Part shown: positions 1 through 8,901 of the stretch, in pieces
How the letters are laid out: each line of letters begins with the position of its first letter
How positions within the stretch are numbered: position 1 is the first letter of the stretch
Origin: Mariniphaga sediminis
GTDB lineage: Bacteria; Bacteroidota; Bacteroidia; Bacteroidales; Prolixibacteraceae
Direction of reading: 5' to 3'
Assembly (NCBI RefSeq): GCF_003573545.1
Contig: NZ_QWET01000001.1
Span: 310,001-374,000 of the forward strand
Length of the DNA: 64,000 nucleotides
The notes under the pieces: generated by a model
The model's input: only the letters and a program-made list of their open reading frames with translations
Database searches by the model: none
What the model was told of the DNA's origin: nothing
Position numbers and translations under genes: made by a program

Positions 1-2546
1 CCGCATCTACTGCCATTTATGGTGCCCTCGGATCGAACGGGGTAGTTATTATCCAAACAAAATCGGGCAAAGCAGGGAAAATGCAGGTGAATTACAAGTA
101 TGACCTGACATTATCTGAAACGAGCAGAAGGTACGATTTGCTGGGGGCCAAAGATTTTGTCTATTATTCAAGGATTGGAATGCACGCCACAGGGCAGATT
201 CTTCCCGCGATTATGGCACAGCTTGAAGGTTCCACTTATGCTGGTGGGGCAGGGAATGATTTAACCCGGAATTCTTATTCAAGTTTACAATATTTATCTT
301 CCGAAAATCAGCATAAATTAAATGAAGGGTGGTTGAGCATCCCTGATCCCCTGGATCCTTCTAAAACCCTGATTTTTGAAGACAATGATTACCAGGATTT
401 ATTATTCCGGACTGGGATTTCTCATAATCATTCCTTCTCTATTACCGGAGGAAGTGAAAGGGCTACCTTCCATTTGGGGATTGGGTATTCTGATAATGAG
501 GGTATTGCCATTCGAACAGATTACAAACGAGCTACGTTGAATTTTAGCGGAGACATACAGGTTTCTGATAATGTAAGGGCATTTGCAAGGATAATGTATT
601 CTAACAGAAAAGACAGGCAGGTACATACCAATGATGTATTTAAAAGCGGATTGATTATGCCTCCTACAAACAAACTTTACTACGAAGATGGTACCCTGGC
701 CATTGGACGAAATTTTGGATATTCAAATCCAATGTATACGACATCCGTTTACCGGCCCAGAAATCTGGCAAATGATTTAACTTTAATAATCGGGGGACAG
801 GTGGATATTTTGCCCGGATTAGTATTCGAACCACAGTTTTCCTGGAATCAAATTACACGGTATAACCGGAATTTCCGAACAGGATACTGGAATGGCTTTG
901 CATCGTTTGATACTTCCCGCAATGCAAGCGCCTCTTTTTCCCAGAATTTTAGTCCTCAGTTTAACGGGGTTTTTAATTATACAAAGGAGTTTAAGGATCA
1001 TGACTTAAACCTCATGGGTGGTTTTTCCTATTTTGCAAGGAATAACGATAGTTTTCGCGGAGCTGGTAATGGCGCTGCCACAGATCTTATTCCAACATTA
1101 AATGCATCTGCCTTACCAACTTCTGTCTCAGGTGAAGAGGTTCAGCATTTATTGTTAGGGTATTTTTCGAGGGTGACATACAGTTATAAGCAGAAATATC
1201 TTTTTAATGCAAGTTTAAGATACGATGGCGCTTCAAATTTGGGTGAAAGTAATAAATGGGGTGTTTTTCCCGGAGTTTCTTTGGGATGGCATGTGGATAA
1301 AGAGAACTTTTGGAGTGCTTTGCCCAAAGATTTACTTCAGCTAAAGGTAAGAGGAAGCTATGGCGTAACGGGTAATATCAGTGGTTTAGGTTGGTATCAG
1401 GCCCAGGGGGAATATAGTTCAAACCAAAAATATGATGACAATTCTGCTTTACAGATTTCTGTTTTACCCAACCAGGAGTTGAGATGGGAGCAATCCAAAA
1501 CCCTGGATTTTGGTTTTGATATAGGCCTTTTTAACCGGAGAATCGATCTGGTATTCGATTATTACAGAAGGGTAACCGATAATTTGTTGACTCCTCTGGA
1601 TATGCCGCCTTCAACCGGATTCTCCAGTATTATTACAAACTACGGGTCTTTGGAAAATAAAGGATATGAAATTGGAATAAATGCACATGTAATGCCTCCA
1701 TCATCAGAGTTTCAATGGAACTTGTCCTTTAATGTTGCCAAGGTCAATACAAAAATCCTGAAGCTTCCGCCAAATGGAATTGAAAATAATCGGGTAGGCG
1801 GTGTGTATGTTTGGGATGCAAAACTCGGTGATTATGCCTGGAAGGCAGGATTGCAGGAGGGCGGAAGAATCGGAGACCTGTACGGGTTTAAGCAAGTCGG
1901 TATTTATGCTACCGATGAAGAAGCGGCCGCCGGCCCGGTAGATATGCTCATCCCAAGAGAAGACAAAACAAAACACGGAGGTGACGTAAACTGGTTAGAT
2001 GCGGATGAAAATGGAATTATTGATACACGGGATAAAGTGTATATGGGAAATCTTTATCCGGATTTGACCGGCGGGTTTTTGAGTGCCATTGAATATAAAA
2101 ATTTTGGGTTGAATATTCGCATGGATTATACGTTAGGCGGAACACTTTATTACGAGACCGGAGCAAGGCTGGAAGGTAATTTTTCGGGCGCAAATGCAAT
2201 AAGTAGTAAGGTATTAAGGTCATGGGAAAATCCCGGAGATGTAACTGACATTCCCAAATATTACTGGGCAGATCAGAATGCAAACTGGAACGTATGGAAT
2301 AACCGCGGGAGTTCAAGGTACTATCAAAAAACTGATTTTTTGAGTTTGAGGGAGGTCACATTGTCTTATCAACTACCGAATAAAATTCTAAATAACATAA
2401 GATTGTCAGATTTGAGATTCCATGTAACCGGAAGTAATTTATACTATTTCACCGATTATGAAGGATTAAATCCTGAACAATCGAGTTCGGATACCGCTTA
2501 TCCGGTACCACGGGAATTTATATTTGGCTTATCTGTTAATTTTTAA
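1..2546 (+). CDS. SusC-like TonB-dependent outer-membrane transporter, 5' truncated
   Basis: This is the C-terminal part of a SusC/RagA-type TonB-dependent transporter, which imports glycan oligosaccharides across the outer membrane together with its SusD partner. The frame is open from base 3. The first codons encode the conserved end of the plug domain (ASTAIYGALGSNGVV), which in other SusC proteins precedes the beta-barrel, so the signal peptide, carboxypeptidase-like domain and most of the plug lie outside the window. The remaining roughly 845 residues are barrel strands rich in aromatic and Asn residues, and the protein ends in a typical Phe-terminated strand (GLSVNF). SusD follows after 18 nt. 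An internal Met at 81 is not the start. Family call is very secure; the substrate is unknown. Confidence 0.97.
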   Translation, partial: ASTAIYGALGSNGVVIIQTKSGKAGKMQVNYKYDLTLSETSRRYDLLGAKDFVYYSRIGMHATGQILPAIMAQLEGSTYAGGAGNDLTRNSYSSLQYLSSENQHKLNEGWLSIPDPLDPSKTLIFEDNDYQDLLFRTGISHNHSFSITGGSERATFHLGIGYSDNEGIAIRTDYKRATLNFSGDIQVSDNVRAFARIMYSNRKDRQVHTNDVFKSGLIMPPTNKLYYEDGTLAIGRNFGYSNPMYTTSVYRPRNLANDLTLIIGGQVDILPGLVFEPQFSWNQITRYNRNFRTGYWNGFASFDTSRNASASFSQNFSPQFNGVFNYTKEFKDHDLNLMGGFSYFARNNDSFRGAGNGAATDLIPTLNASALPTSVSGEEVQHLLLGYFSRVTYSYKQKYLFNASLRYDGASNLGESNKWGVFPGVSLGWHVDKENFWSALPKDLLQLKVRGSYGVTGNISGLGWYQAQGEYSSNQKYDDNSALQISVLPNQELRWEQSKTLDFGFDIGLFNRRIDLVFDYYRRVTDNLLTPLDMPPSTGFSSIITNYGSLENKGYEIGINAHVMPPSSEFQWNLSFNVAKVNTKILKLPPNGIENNRVGGVYVWDAKLGDYAWKAGLQEGGRIGDLYGFKQVGIYATDEEAAAGPVDMLIPREDKTKHGGDVNWLDADENGIIDTRDKVYMGNLYPDLTGGFLSAIEYKNFGLNIRMDYTLGGTLYYETGARLEGNFSGANAISSKVLRSWENPGDVTDIPKYYWADQNANWNVWNNRGSSRYYQKTDFLSLREVTLSYQLPNKILNNIRLSDLRFHVTGSNLYYFTDYEGLNPEQSSSDTAYPVPREFIFGLSVNF

Positions 2547-2564
2547 TACATTAAATCTAACAAA

Positions 2565-4052
2565 ATGAAAAAATATCATTTAATAATTATCATATTATCA
2601 CTGGCCTTACTGCCATCTATTTCTTGTAACAATATGTTAGATTTGGAACCTGTCAGCAGCATTTCCAGTGCTTCTTTCTGGAAAACAGAAGGTGATGCTG
2701 AAGGGGCAGTTTATGGAATGTATGAAAGATTTAGAGATGTAACAAGTGGTAATCTGTTTCTTTGGGGGGAGGCACGTAGCCAAAATATGAAACAGTCTGT
2801 CGGGAATGATTTTTCAAACATGCGAATTTTCCAAAACACATTGGATGCTACAGAACCCGGGCCCGGATGGAATACATTGTACCGCGTTGTAAACGATGCA
2901 AATTTAATTTTAAAATATGTCCCGGACATTGAGTTTGTGAATGATGAGAATAAGAATCACATTTTGGCAGAAGCACATGCCATGAGGGCTTTCTGTTATT
3001 TTGTGTTGGTGAAAACGTGGGGTGGAGTTATAATTTTTACAGAACCAACCGAAGGATATGTCCCGGAAAAAATGTACAAAGAGCGTTCTTCAGTAGAGGC
3101 AGTATTCGATTTAATTAAAAAGGATATTGATGACGCACTGGCTCTTTTCGCAAATGATAATTTCCCTTCAGGCAGGAACCGGTGGTCCAAACCGGCTACC
3201 AATGCGCTGAAAGGGGACGTTTATTTGTGGACCGGAAAAGTTTTGAATGGTGGTAACTCCGATTTGTCAACGGCTTTGAACGCTTTAACTGACATTGAAG
3301 CCAGCAACGTTTCTCTGTTGCCTGAATTTGGGAGAGTGTTTGATTATGATAATAAGGGAAATGAAGAAATTCTTTTTGCCAGCAAATTTCAGTTATATGA
3401 GTCAAGCAATACGTTTTATTACCGCATGTATATCGATCAGCTTCCGCCAAATCCTCTTCCGGGAGCTGCTGAAATTATTGGGGTGCCACGCGATGGTAAT
3501 TACTGGACGCTAACAGATGAAAGCCTTGCTCTTTTTACGGAGGATGATAAAAGGAAAGATGAAACGTTTTATGAGTTGTATTCCCTGAATGAAAATACGG
3601 GAGAGTATTCCACCTTTTACGGTTGTATTCAGCTTAAATTTAACGGAGTTGTTGACGGCGGAAGCAGGTATTTTTTGGACGATGTTATTATTTACAGGTA
3701 TGCTGATGTTTTATTAATGAGAGCGGAGGCAGAAAATGCGTTGGGAGAAGATCCCTCGGAGTCAATTAATAAAGTTCGCCAACGCGCTTACGGAGATAAT
3801 TATGAAGATCATATTTTCGTTAATGGTTCCAAAGAAGAGAATGATATTGAGATTCTTAATGAACGGTTACTGGAGTTATTTTATGAGGGGAAAAGATGGT
3901 GGGACTTAATCCGGTTTGATAAAGTATTCGAAAAAGTTCCCTATTTTGAAAACCATCCGGAAGATGAGTATAAATTACTTTGGCCTATAGGTTTAAATGT
4001 TTTGAGCATGGAGCCCAAGGTTGTTCAGAATCCCGGGTATCAGGAAAAATAA
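2565..4052 (+). CDS. SusD/RagB-like glycan-binding lipoprotein
   Basis: A surface-exposed SusD-family lipoprotein of 495 residues that would cap the preceding SusC and bind the incoming glycan. The N-terminus is a lipoprotein signal peptide with lipid-attachment Cys21 (PSISC). The early LDLEPVSSISSASFW segment, the mid-protein EAHAMRAFCYF helix and the C-terminal LLELFYEGKRWWDLIRF motif are diagnostic of the family. Its length is normal. It lies 18 nt after SusC, the standard arrangement, and is followed by a strong hairpin and then two exported hydrolases. The binding residues cannot be read from sequence, so the substrate is not predictable. Confidence 0.96.
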   Translation: MKKYHLIIIILSLALLPSISCNNMLDLEPVSSISSASFWKTEGDAEGAVYGMYERFRDVTSGNLFLWGEARSQNMKQSVGNDFSNMRIFQNTLDATEPGPGWNTLYRVVNDANLILKYVPDIEFVNDENKNHILAEAHAMRAFCYFVLVKTWGGVIIFTEPTEGYVPEKMYKERSSVEAVFDLIKKDIDDALALFANDNFPSGRNRWSKPATNALKGDVYLWTGKVLNGGNSDLSTALNALTDIEASNVSLLPEFGRVFDYDNKGNEEILFASKFQLYESSNTFYYRMYIDQLPPNPLPGAAEIIGVPRDGNYWTLTDESLALFTEDDKRKDETFYELYSLNENTGEYSTFYGCIQLKFNGVVDGGSRYFLDDVIIYRYADVLLMRAEAENALGEDPSESINKVRQRAYGDNYEDHIFVNGSKEENDIEILNERLLELFYEGKRWWDLIRFDKVFEKVPYFENHPEDEYKLLWPIGLNVLSMEPKVVQNPGYQEK

Positions 4053-4075
4053 GTGTTGTTTAGGTTTTAATCAAA

Positions 4076-4120
4076 ATTCATGTTTCGTATTGGATAAAAT
4101 ATTCAATGCGAAACATGAAT
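4076..4120 (+). promoter_or_regulatory. Intergenic stem-loop after susD
   Basis: A perfect 12-bp inverted repeat (ATTCATGTTTCG at 4076-4087 and its complement at 4109-4120) with a 21-nt loop that itself contains ATTG/CAAT arms. It begins 24 nt after the SusD stop and ends 14 nt before the next ATG at 4135. There is no U-tract on the + strand, so an mRNA stability, processing or attenuation element is more likely than a plain terminator. Confidence 0.6.
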
Positions 4121-4134
4121 AAAAAAGTTTGAAA

Positions 4135-5583
4135 ATGAAGAAATTATCTGTTTGTATCGTATTAAGTATTTGTTTTACTTTTTCCGTATTAGGACAATCA
4201 GCGATTGAGTTAGGTGACAAACGCGAAATATTTGTTGATAAATTTTTAATTGAAGAACTTAAAGGCGTTGAAATTATTAAACATACTCCCAAAGACGAAG
4301 GGGCAGTGTTGCTTTTCGACCACCCCTGGGAAGGGAATTTTAGTGGTTATTCTACCATTATAAAAGATGGAGGTTTGTACCGGGCCTATTACAGGGGAGT
4401 GAGGGAAGCGGGAAAAGATGGAAACGAGAATGAGGTTACCTGCTATGCGGAGTCAAAAGATGGTATTCATTGGGAAAAACCAAAGCTGGGACTTTTCGAA
4501 ATAAATGGTACGAAGGAGAACAATATTATATTGGCCAATGCAGCTCCGGTAACCCATAACTTTAGCCCTTTTCTGGATGCCAACCCGAATGTCGATAAAA
4601 ACCAGAAGTATAAAGCATTGGGGGGAACAAGTAAAACCGGTCTGATTGCGTATGTTTCAGCCGATGGGATTCGTTGGAAAAAATTAAAGGAAGATGCGGT
4701 TTTTAAAAAAGGAGTATTTGATTCTCAGAATGTTGCCTTTTGGTCTGAAAGTGAAAATCAATATGTTTGCTACTTCCGGATATGGTCAGACGGCGGTTTT
4801 TCTGAATACAAAGGATACAGAACTGTGGGGCGGACCACCTCAAAAGATTTTGTAAATTGGACAGAGCCGGTTAAAATGACTTTCGGAAATACACCCATGG
4901 AACATTTGTATACCCAGCAAACCAGCCCCTATTTTCGCGCCCCGCATATTTATGTGGCCATTGGTGGCCGGTTTATGCCCGGTCGGCAAGTGTTGACGGA
5001 AGAACAGGCAAAATCGTTTAATGTAGATCCCGGCTATTTTAAGGATTGTTCCGACGCTGTTTTTATGACTTCCCGCGGAGGAAGTGTTTATGATCGTACC
5101 TTTATGGAAGCATTTATCCGTCCTGGAATTGGGCTGGACAACTGGGTGTCGCGCTCCAATTATCCGGCGTTAAATGTGGTGCAGACAGGTCCGGAGGAAA
5201 TGTCAATATATGTCAATCAGGATTATGCGCAGCCAACAGCCCACCTGCATCGTTATTCTTTACGTATTGATGGTTTTGCTTCACTAAGCGCGCCCTACAA
5301 AGGGGGAGAGTTTGTTACAAAACCCTTCACTTTCTCAGGCGATGAGTTAGAGATTAATTATTCAACTTCTGCTGCAGGTGAAATTAAATTTGAAATTCAG
5401 GATCAGGATGGCAAGCCTATCCCGGGCTACACATTGGAAGATTCCCAGGTAATTATAGGAAACGAAATTTCGAGGATTGTTTCCTGGAAAAATTCAGGTA
5501 ATCTGAAAAAACTGAATTCTAAAATTGTGCGTTTACGTGTGTATATGAAAGATGCTGATTTGTTTTCGATACGATTTAAATAG
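4135..5583 (+). CDS. Exported beta-propeller glycosidase-like protein, copy 1
   Basis: A secreted protein of 482 residues with an N-terminal signal peptide (about residues 1-22, ending VLGQ). The mature protein opens with the DKREIFVDKFLI signature of a group common in Planctomycetes and Bacteroidota, which resembles five-bladed beta-propeller glycosidases of the GH32/GH43 type. Repeated blade-like motifs are visible: GLYRAYYRG, CYAESKDGIHWEKP, YVSADGIRWKKL and TTSKDFVNWTEP. The C-terminal 110 residues look like a beta-sandwich. The frame can be extended to a TTG at 4129, but ATG 4135 gives a normal signal peptide. It is a tandem paralogue of the next gene, 11 nt downstream. It probably trims the imported or surface-bound glycan. 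I do not recognise an experimentally characterised member, so activity is unassigned. Confidence 0.75.
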   Translation: MKKLSVCIVLSICFTFSVLGQSAIELGDKREIFVDKFLIEELKGVEIIKHTPKDEGAVLLFDHPWEGNFSGYSTIIKDGGLYRAYYRGVREAGKDGNENEVTCYAESKDGIHWEKPKLGLFEINGTKENNIILANAAPVTHNFSPFLDANPNVDKNQKYKALGGTSKTGLIAYVSADGIRWKKLKEDAVFKKGVFDSQNVAFWSESENQYVCYFRIWSDGGFSEYKGYRTVGRTTSKDFVNWTEPVKMTFGNTPMEHLYTQQTSPYFRAPHIYVAIGGRFMPGRQVLTEEQAKSFNVDPGYFKDCSDAVFMTSRGGSVYDRTFMEAFIRPGIGLDNWVSRSNYPALNVVQTGPEEMSIYVNQDYAQPTAHLHRYSLRIDGFASLSAPYKGGEFVTKPFTFSGDELEINYSTSAAGEIKFEIQDQDGKPIPGYTLEDSQVIIGNEISRIVSWKNSGNLKKLNSKIVRLRVYMKDADLFSIRFK

Positions 5584-5594
5584 ACATTATTCCA

Positions 5595-7043
5595 ATGAAA
5601 TTAATATATCTTTTTTTTGTTTTTCTGGTAAGCTTGGGCTGTAAGAATAAGGAAGTATCAAATAGTGAGGTTATTCAATTGGAAGACAAAAGAGAAATTT
5701 TTGTTGACCATTACCTGATTGATAAACTGGAAAATGCATCGATACAGTTGCATCATCCAAATGATGAGGGGATTGTGATGTATTTCGATAAACCATGGGA
5801 GGGCGTTTTTTGTACGTACAGCACCGTTATTAATGATAACGGCCTTTACCGGGCATATTACCGGGGCGGATTATCTGTTGACAATGAACCTTACTCCAAT
5901 GAAGAGTTTACCTGTTATGCCGAATCAAAAGATGGTATCCACTGGTATAAACCGGATTTAGGACTTTATGAGATTAACGGGACATTGGAAAATAATGTGG
6001 TATTGGCAAATGAAGCGCCGGTACACCATAATTTTAGTCCGTTCCTCGATGAAAATCCCAATGCCCTGCCCGATCAGAAGTTTAAAGCGCTTGGCGGAAC
6101 GATCCGGGAAAAAATAGGGCTGATTCCTTATACTTCTCCTGATGGGATTCATTGGAAAAAACTAACGGATGGAGGCGTGATTAAAGAAGGAGCTTTTGAT
6201 TCGCAAAATGTTTCATTCTGGTCAGAAAGCGAACAGTGTTATGTGTGTTACTTCCGGACGTTTAGTAATGGCTACCGGACAGTTAGCAGGGCCACTTCCA
6301 CCGATTTTATAAATTGGTCGGAGCCGGTTGAAATGACCTATGGGGATACCCCTCCCGAGCATTTGTATACTCAACAAACAAGTCCTTATTTTCGTGCGCC
6401 GCATATTTATGTGGCCATCGGAGGCCGGTTTATGCCGGGGCGACAGGTATTAACAAAGGAACAAGCTGAAGAATTGAATGTAAATCCTGGCTATTTTAAA
6501 GATTGTTCCGATGCCTTTTTTATGACTTCCCGCGGAGGGAATGAGTATGATCGGACTTTTATGGAAGCTTTTATCCGACCGGGCATTGGACTGGACAACT
6601 GGGTTTCGCGTTCCAATTATCCGGCGTTAAATGTGGTGCAGACAGGCCCGGAGGAAATGTCAATATATGTCAATCAGGACTACGCGCAACCAACGGCCCA
6701 TTTGCGCCGCTATTCCATGAGGTTGGACGGTTTTACATCTGTTTCTGCGCCGTATAGCGGCGGTGAAATGATAACCAAACCTTTTTCATTTACCGGCAAT
6801 CAACTGGAGATAAATTATTCTACCTCCGCCGCCGGTGAAATCAGGGTTGAAATACAGGATGAGAAGGGGGTGCCTTTATCCGGTTATACACTGGAGGATT
6901 CGCAGGAAATAATTGGGAACGAAATTTCAAGAATTGTTCATTGGAATCATACAAAAGATTTAACTGAATTGAGGGGAAAAACAGTCCGGCTGCGTATCTC
7001 AATGAAAGATGCCGATTTGTATTCCATCCGGTTTAAAAATTGA
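5595..7043 (+). CDS. Exported beta-propeller glycosidase-like lipoprotein, copy 2
   Basis: A paralogue of the preceding gene (482 residues) with the same layout: DKREIFVDHYLI opening, CYAESKDGIHWYKP and STDFINWSEP blades, a highly conserved APHIYVAIGGRFMPGRQVLT segment and a C-terminal beta-sandwich. Unlike copy 1 it has a lipobox (VSLGC, Cys16), so the two copies are probably placed differently, one lipid-anchored and one soluble. Most third-codon positions have diverged, but 67 of 68 bases are identical in one block (5155-5222 against 6612-6679). The gene belongs to the SusCD operon and its substrate is unknown. Confidence 0.75.
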   Translation: MKLIYLFFVFLVSLGCKNKEVSNSEVIQLEDKREIFVDHYLIDKLENASIQLHHPNDEGIVMYFDKPWEGVFCTYSTVINDNGLYRAYYRGGLSVDNEPYSNEEFTCYAESKDGIHWYKPDLGLYEINGTLENNVVLANEAPVHHNFSPFLDENPNALPDQKFKALGGTIREKIGLIPYTSPDGIHWKKLTDGGVIKEGAFDSQNVSFWSESEQCYVCYFRTFSNGYRTVSRATSTDFINWSEPVEMTYGDTPPEHLYTQQTSPYFRAPHIYVAIGGRFMPGRQVLTKEQAEELNVNPGYFKDCSDAFFMTSRGGNEYDRTFMEAFIRPGIGLDNWVSRSNYPALNVVQTGPEEMSIYVNQDYAQPTAHLRRYSMRLDGFTSVSAPYSGGEMITKPFSFTGNQLEINYSTSAAGEIRVEIQDEKGVPLSGYTLEDSQEIIGNEISRIVHWNHTKDLTELRGKTVRLRISMKDADLYSIRFKN

Positions 7044-7140
7044 AAGACAGTTCCTTTGCCGGCTGGATATCCAAAAGGAGGAAGATATGGAGTTTTTATT
7101 GAATGTCCCTGTTGTTTTAAACGAAATAGTTTAGTTGTAT

Positions 7141-8445
7141 ATGAGAGCAAAAATGATGTTGAACCTATTGTTTGTTTTTATTTTGTTTCAAAGTATTGCT
7201 AGTAATGTCAATAATCCAAAAACCATAATGCCTGATTTGCCTAAGGAGCTGAAATCAAACAAAAATAAGGTACCTTATCAGGTAATCTCAAAAAAGGGGA
7301 TTACGCGGGAGTATCAGGCAGTTCCGGATGCTTGCCGACTGGATAATGGCGATATCTTGGTTGTTTTTTACGATGGGAACGACCATGTTACTTATCCCAC
7401 ACCGGAATATCCCAATGCCGGCCGTATTTGTTTAACCCGGTCGGAAGATGAAGGCAAAACCTGGAGTAACCCCGTTGTAATATATGACGATGTAAATGAT
7501 AACAGGGATCCGCATATTAATCAGATGAATGATGGAACGGTGGTGCTCAGCTTTTTTTCGTTGGAGTTTGAAGTTTCAGAGGCATCAGGTTCTGATGAAA
7601 ATACACCGGTTTATACCAAAGAGCAGGTTGCTAAGTATGGCAATAATCCGGATCTTTTACATGAACAACAACCAGAGAATCTAAAAAAGAAGGTTCGTCC
7701 AACTGGTTCGGGTAAGTGGGAAACCAAAGGGCCCTATGTTTTAAAATCTTTTGATAATGGAAAAACATGGGAAAATGAAGGTAAATTTATTGCCACCTCA
7801 AAACCGGGTTGGAACTGTTCTGCAAAGGTGAAGGAAATGCCTGATGGTACATGGTTGTTACCGGTTTATCGCTCAGAACCATCCATTTCGGCTGCCTGGG
7901 GTGGCGTAATTCCTTCATCCGACAGAGGGAAAACCTGGGATGCAGTAATCCCTGTCGGGAAGGAAGCGAACCTGGTTCTTGCCGCCGAAACTGACATTAT
8001 TCTGTTAAAGGATAAAACACTGTATGCCGCATTGCGCGGAGATCGTTCGGTTGTTAACATGCATTATGCCACCAGTAAGGATTTTGGCAAAACCTGGACG
8101 CCTGCAAGCGATATCGGGTTTGTGGGGCACGCACCTTCATTTACCCGGCTTAAAAGTGGGGCGATTTTGCTGTCGTACAGGGCTTTTTGCGAAGAAAATG
8201 GCTACTATACAGGCCTGCGGATAAGTCGCGATGAAGCTCAAACCTGGGAAGGGCCCTATCTGGCAGATAAAACACCGGGCGCTTATCCGTCTACAGTTGA
8301 GTTGAAAGATGGTACCATATTGATTATTTACTATGAAGAAGGCGCCCAAAGTTCCATTCGGGCTTTGCGGTTTAAAATGCCGCAATTAACACATGAAAAA
8401 GAGTTTCCTGAGCCAAGGCCATTAAAAACCCTTCCGCTAAACTGA
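7141..8445 (+). CDS. Exported Asp-box (BNR) exo-hydrolase, sialidase-like fold
   Basis: A secreted six-bladed propeller protein of about 434 residues. Five Asp-box motifs of the S-x-D-x-G-x-T-W type can be read: SEDEGKTWSNP, SFDNGKTWENEG, SSDRGKTWDAV, SKDFGKTWTPA and SRDEAQTWEGP. This is the sialidase/neuraminidase fold. The position where sialidases carry the FRIP motif, with the first catalytic Arg, reads YQAVPDACRL here, so true sialidase activity is doubtful. ATG 7141 was chosen over a TTG at 7135; ATG 7153 is also possible. A hydrophobic signal (LNLLFVFILFQSIAS) follows. It lies in the same operon as the preceding hydrolases. Confidence 0.8.
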   Translation: MRAKMMLNLLFVFILFQSIASNVNNPKTIMPDLPKELKSNKNKVPYQVISKKGITREYQAVPDACRLDNGDILVVFYDGNDHVTYPTPEYPNAGRICLTRSEDEGKTWSNPVVIYDDVNDNRDPHINQMNDGTVVLSFFSLEFEVSEASGSDENTPVYTKEQVAKYGNNPDLLHEQQPENLKKKVRPTGSGKWETKGPYVLKSFDNGKTWENEGKFIATSKPGWNCSAKVKEMPDGTWLLPVYRSEPSISAAWGGVIPSSDRGKTWDAVIPVGKEANLVLAAETDIILLKDKTLYAALRGDRSVVNMHYATSKDFGKTWTPASDIGFVGHAPSFTRLKSGAILLSYRAFCEENGYYTGLRISRDEAQTWEGPYLADKTPGAYPSTVELKDGTILIIYYEEGAQSSIRALRFKMPQLTHEKEFPEPRPLKTLPLN

Positions 8446-8901
8446 CTGTAACTGCTATAGAGTTTGGTGGTTTGGGGGGAGGGTTTTCCCATTGTTTTTA
8501 ATCTCTCCTGCGTTTAAATTTATGGTTTATGCAAACCTGAACTTTCTGTCGCTTTGAAAAATTTTGAGCGGCGGAAATAAAATTTTGCAATGACAGATCT
8601 GTGCTGCTTTTTGATGGATATCAGGAGTTATTTAATTTTTTAAAAAGATTTAATTTGATTGAATTTGTTCGAAATTATCATTATTTTTTTAGTGTGTTAC
8701 TAATTTGTCTGTCAGTGTTTTATTCCTTATTTTGTTGTTTCTGTGTAATTTTTATTTGATATTTTTTGCTTTTTGTATTGTTTTTTTTGTTTACATTTGG
8801 TTCTTGTTGATTGATGGTGACAAATCACCTGCAATCGGAAACGGGTGAAGATTGAAAAGTTTACAAGAAGTAATTGAAAGCAGTTATTAATAAGATAAAA
8901 A
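8446..8901 (+). other. 456-bp intergenic region with possible promoter
   Basis: This AT-rich gap separates two Asp-box genes. TACATTTG at 8792-8799 matches the Bacteroidota -7 consensus TAnnTTTG, and a TTTG at 8765-8768 lies 23 nt upstream, slightly wider than the usual 19-21. A transcript starting near 8806 would have a leader of about 95 nt before ATG 8902. A GGG-TTTT-CCC mini-hairpin occurs near 8481-8490. No coding potential was recognised. Confidence 0.4.
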
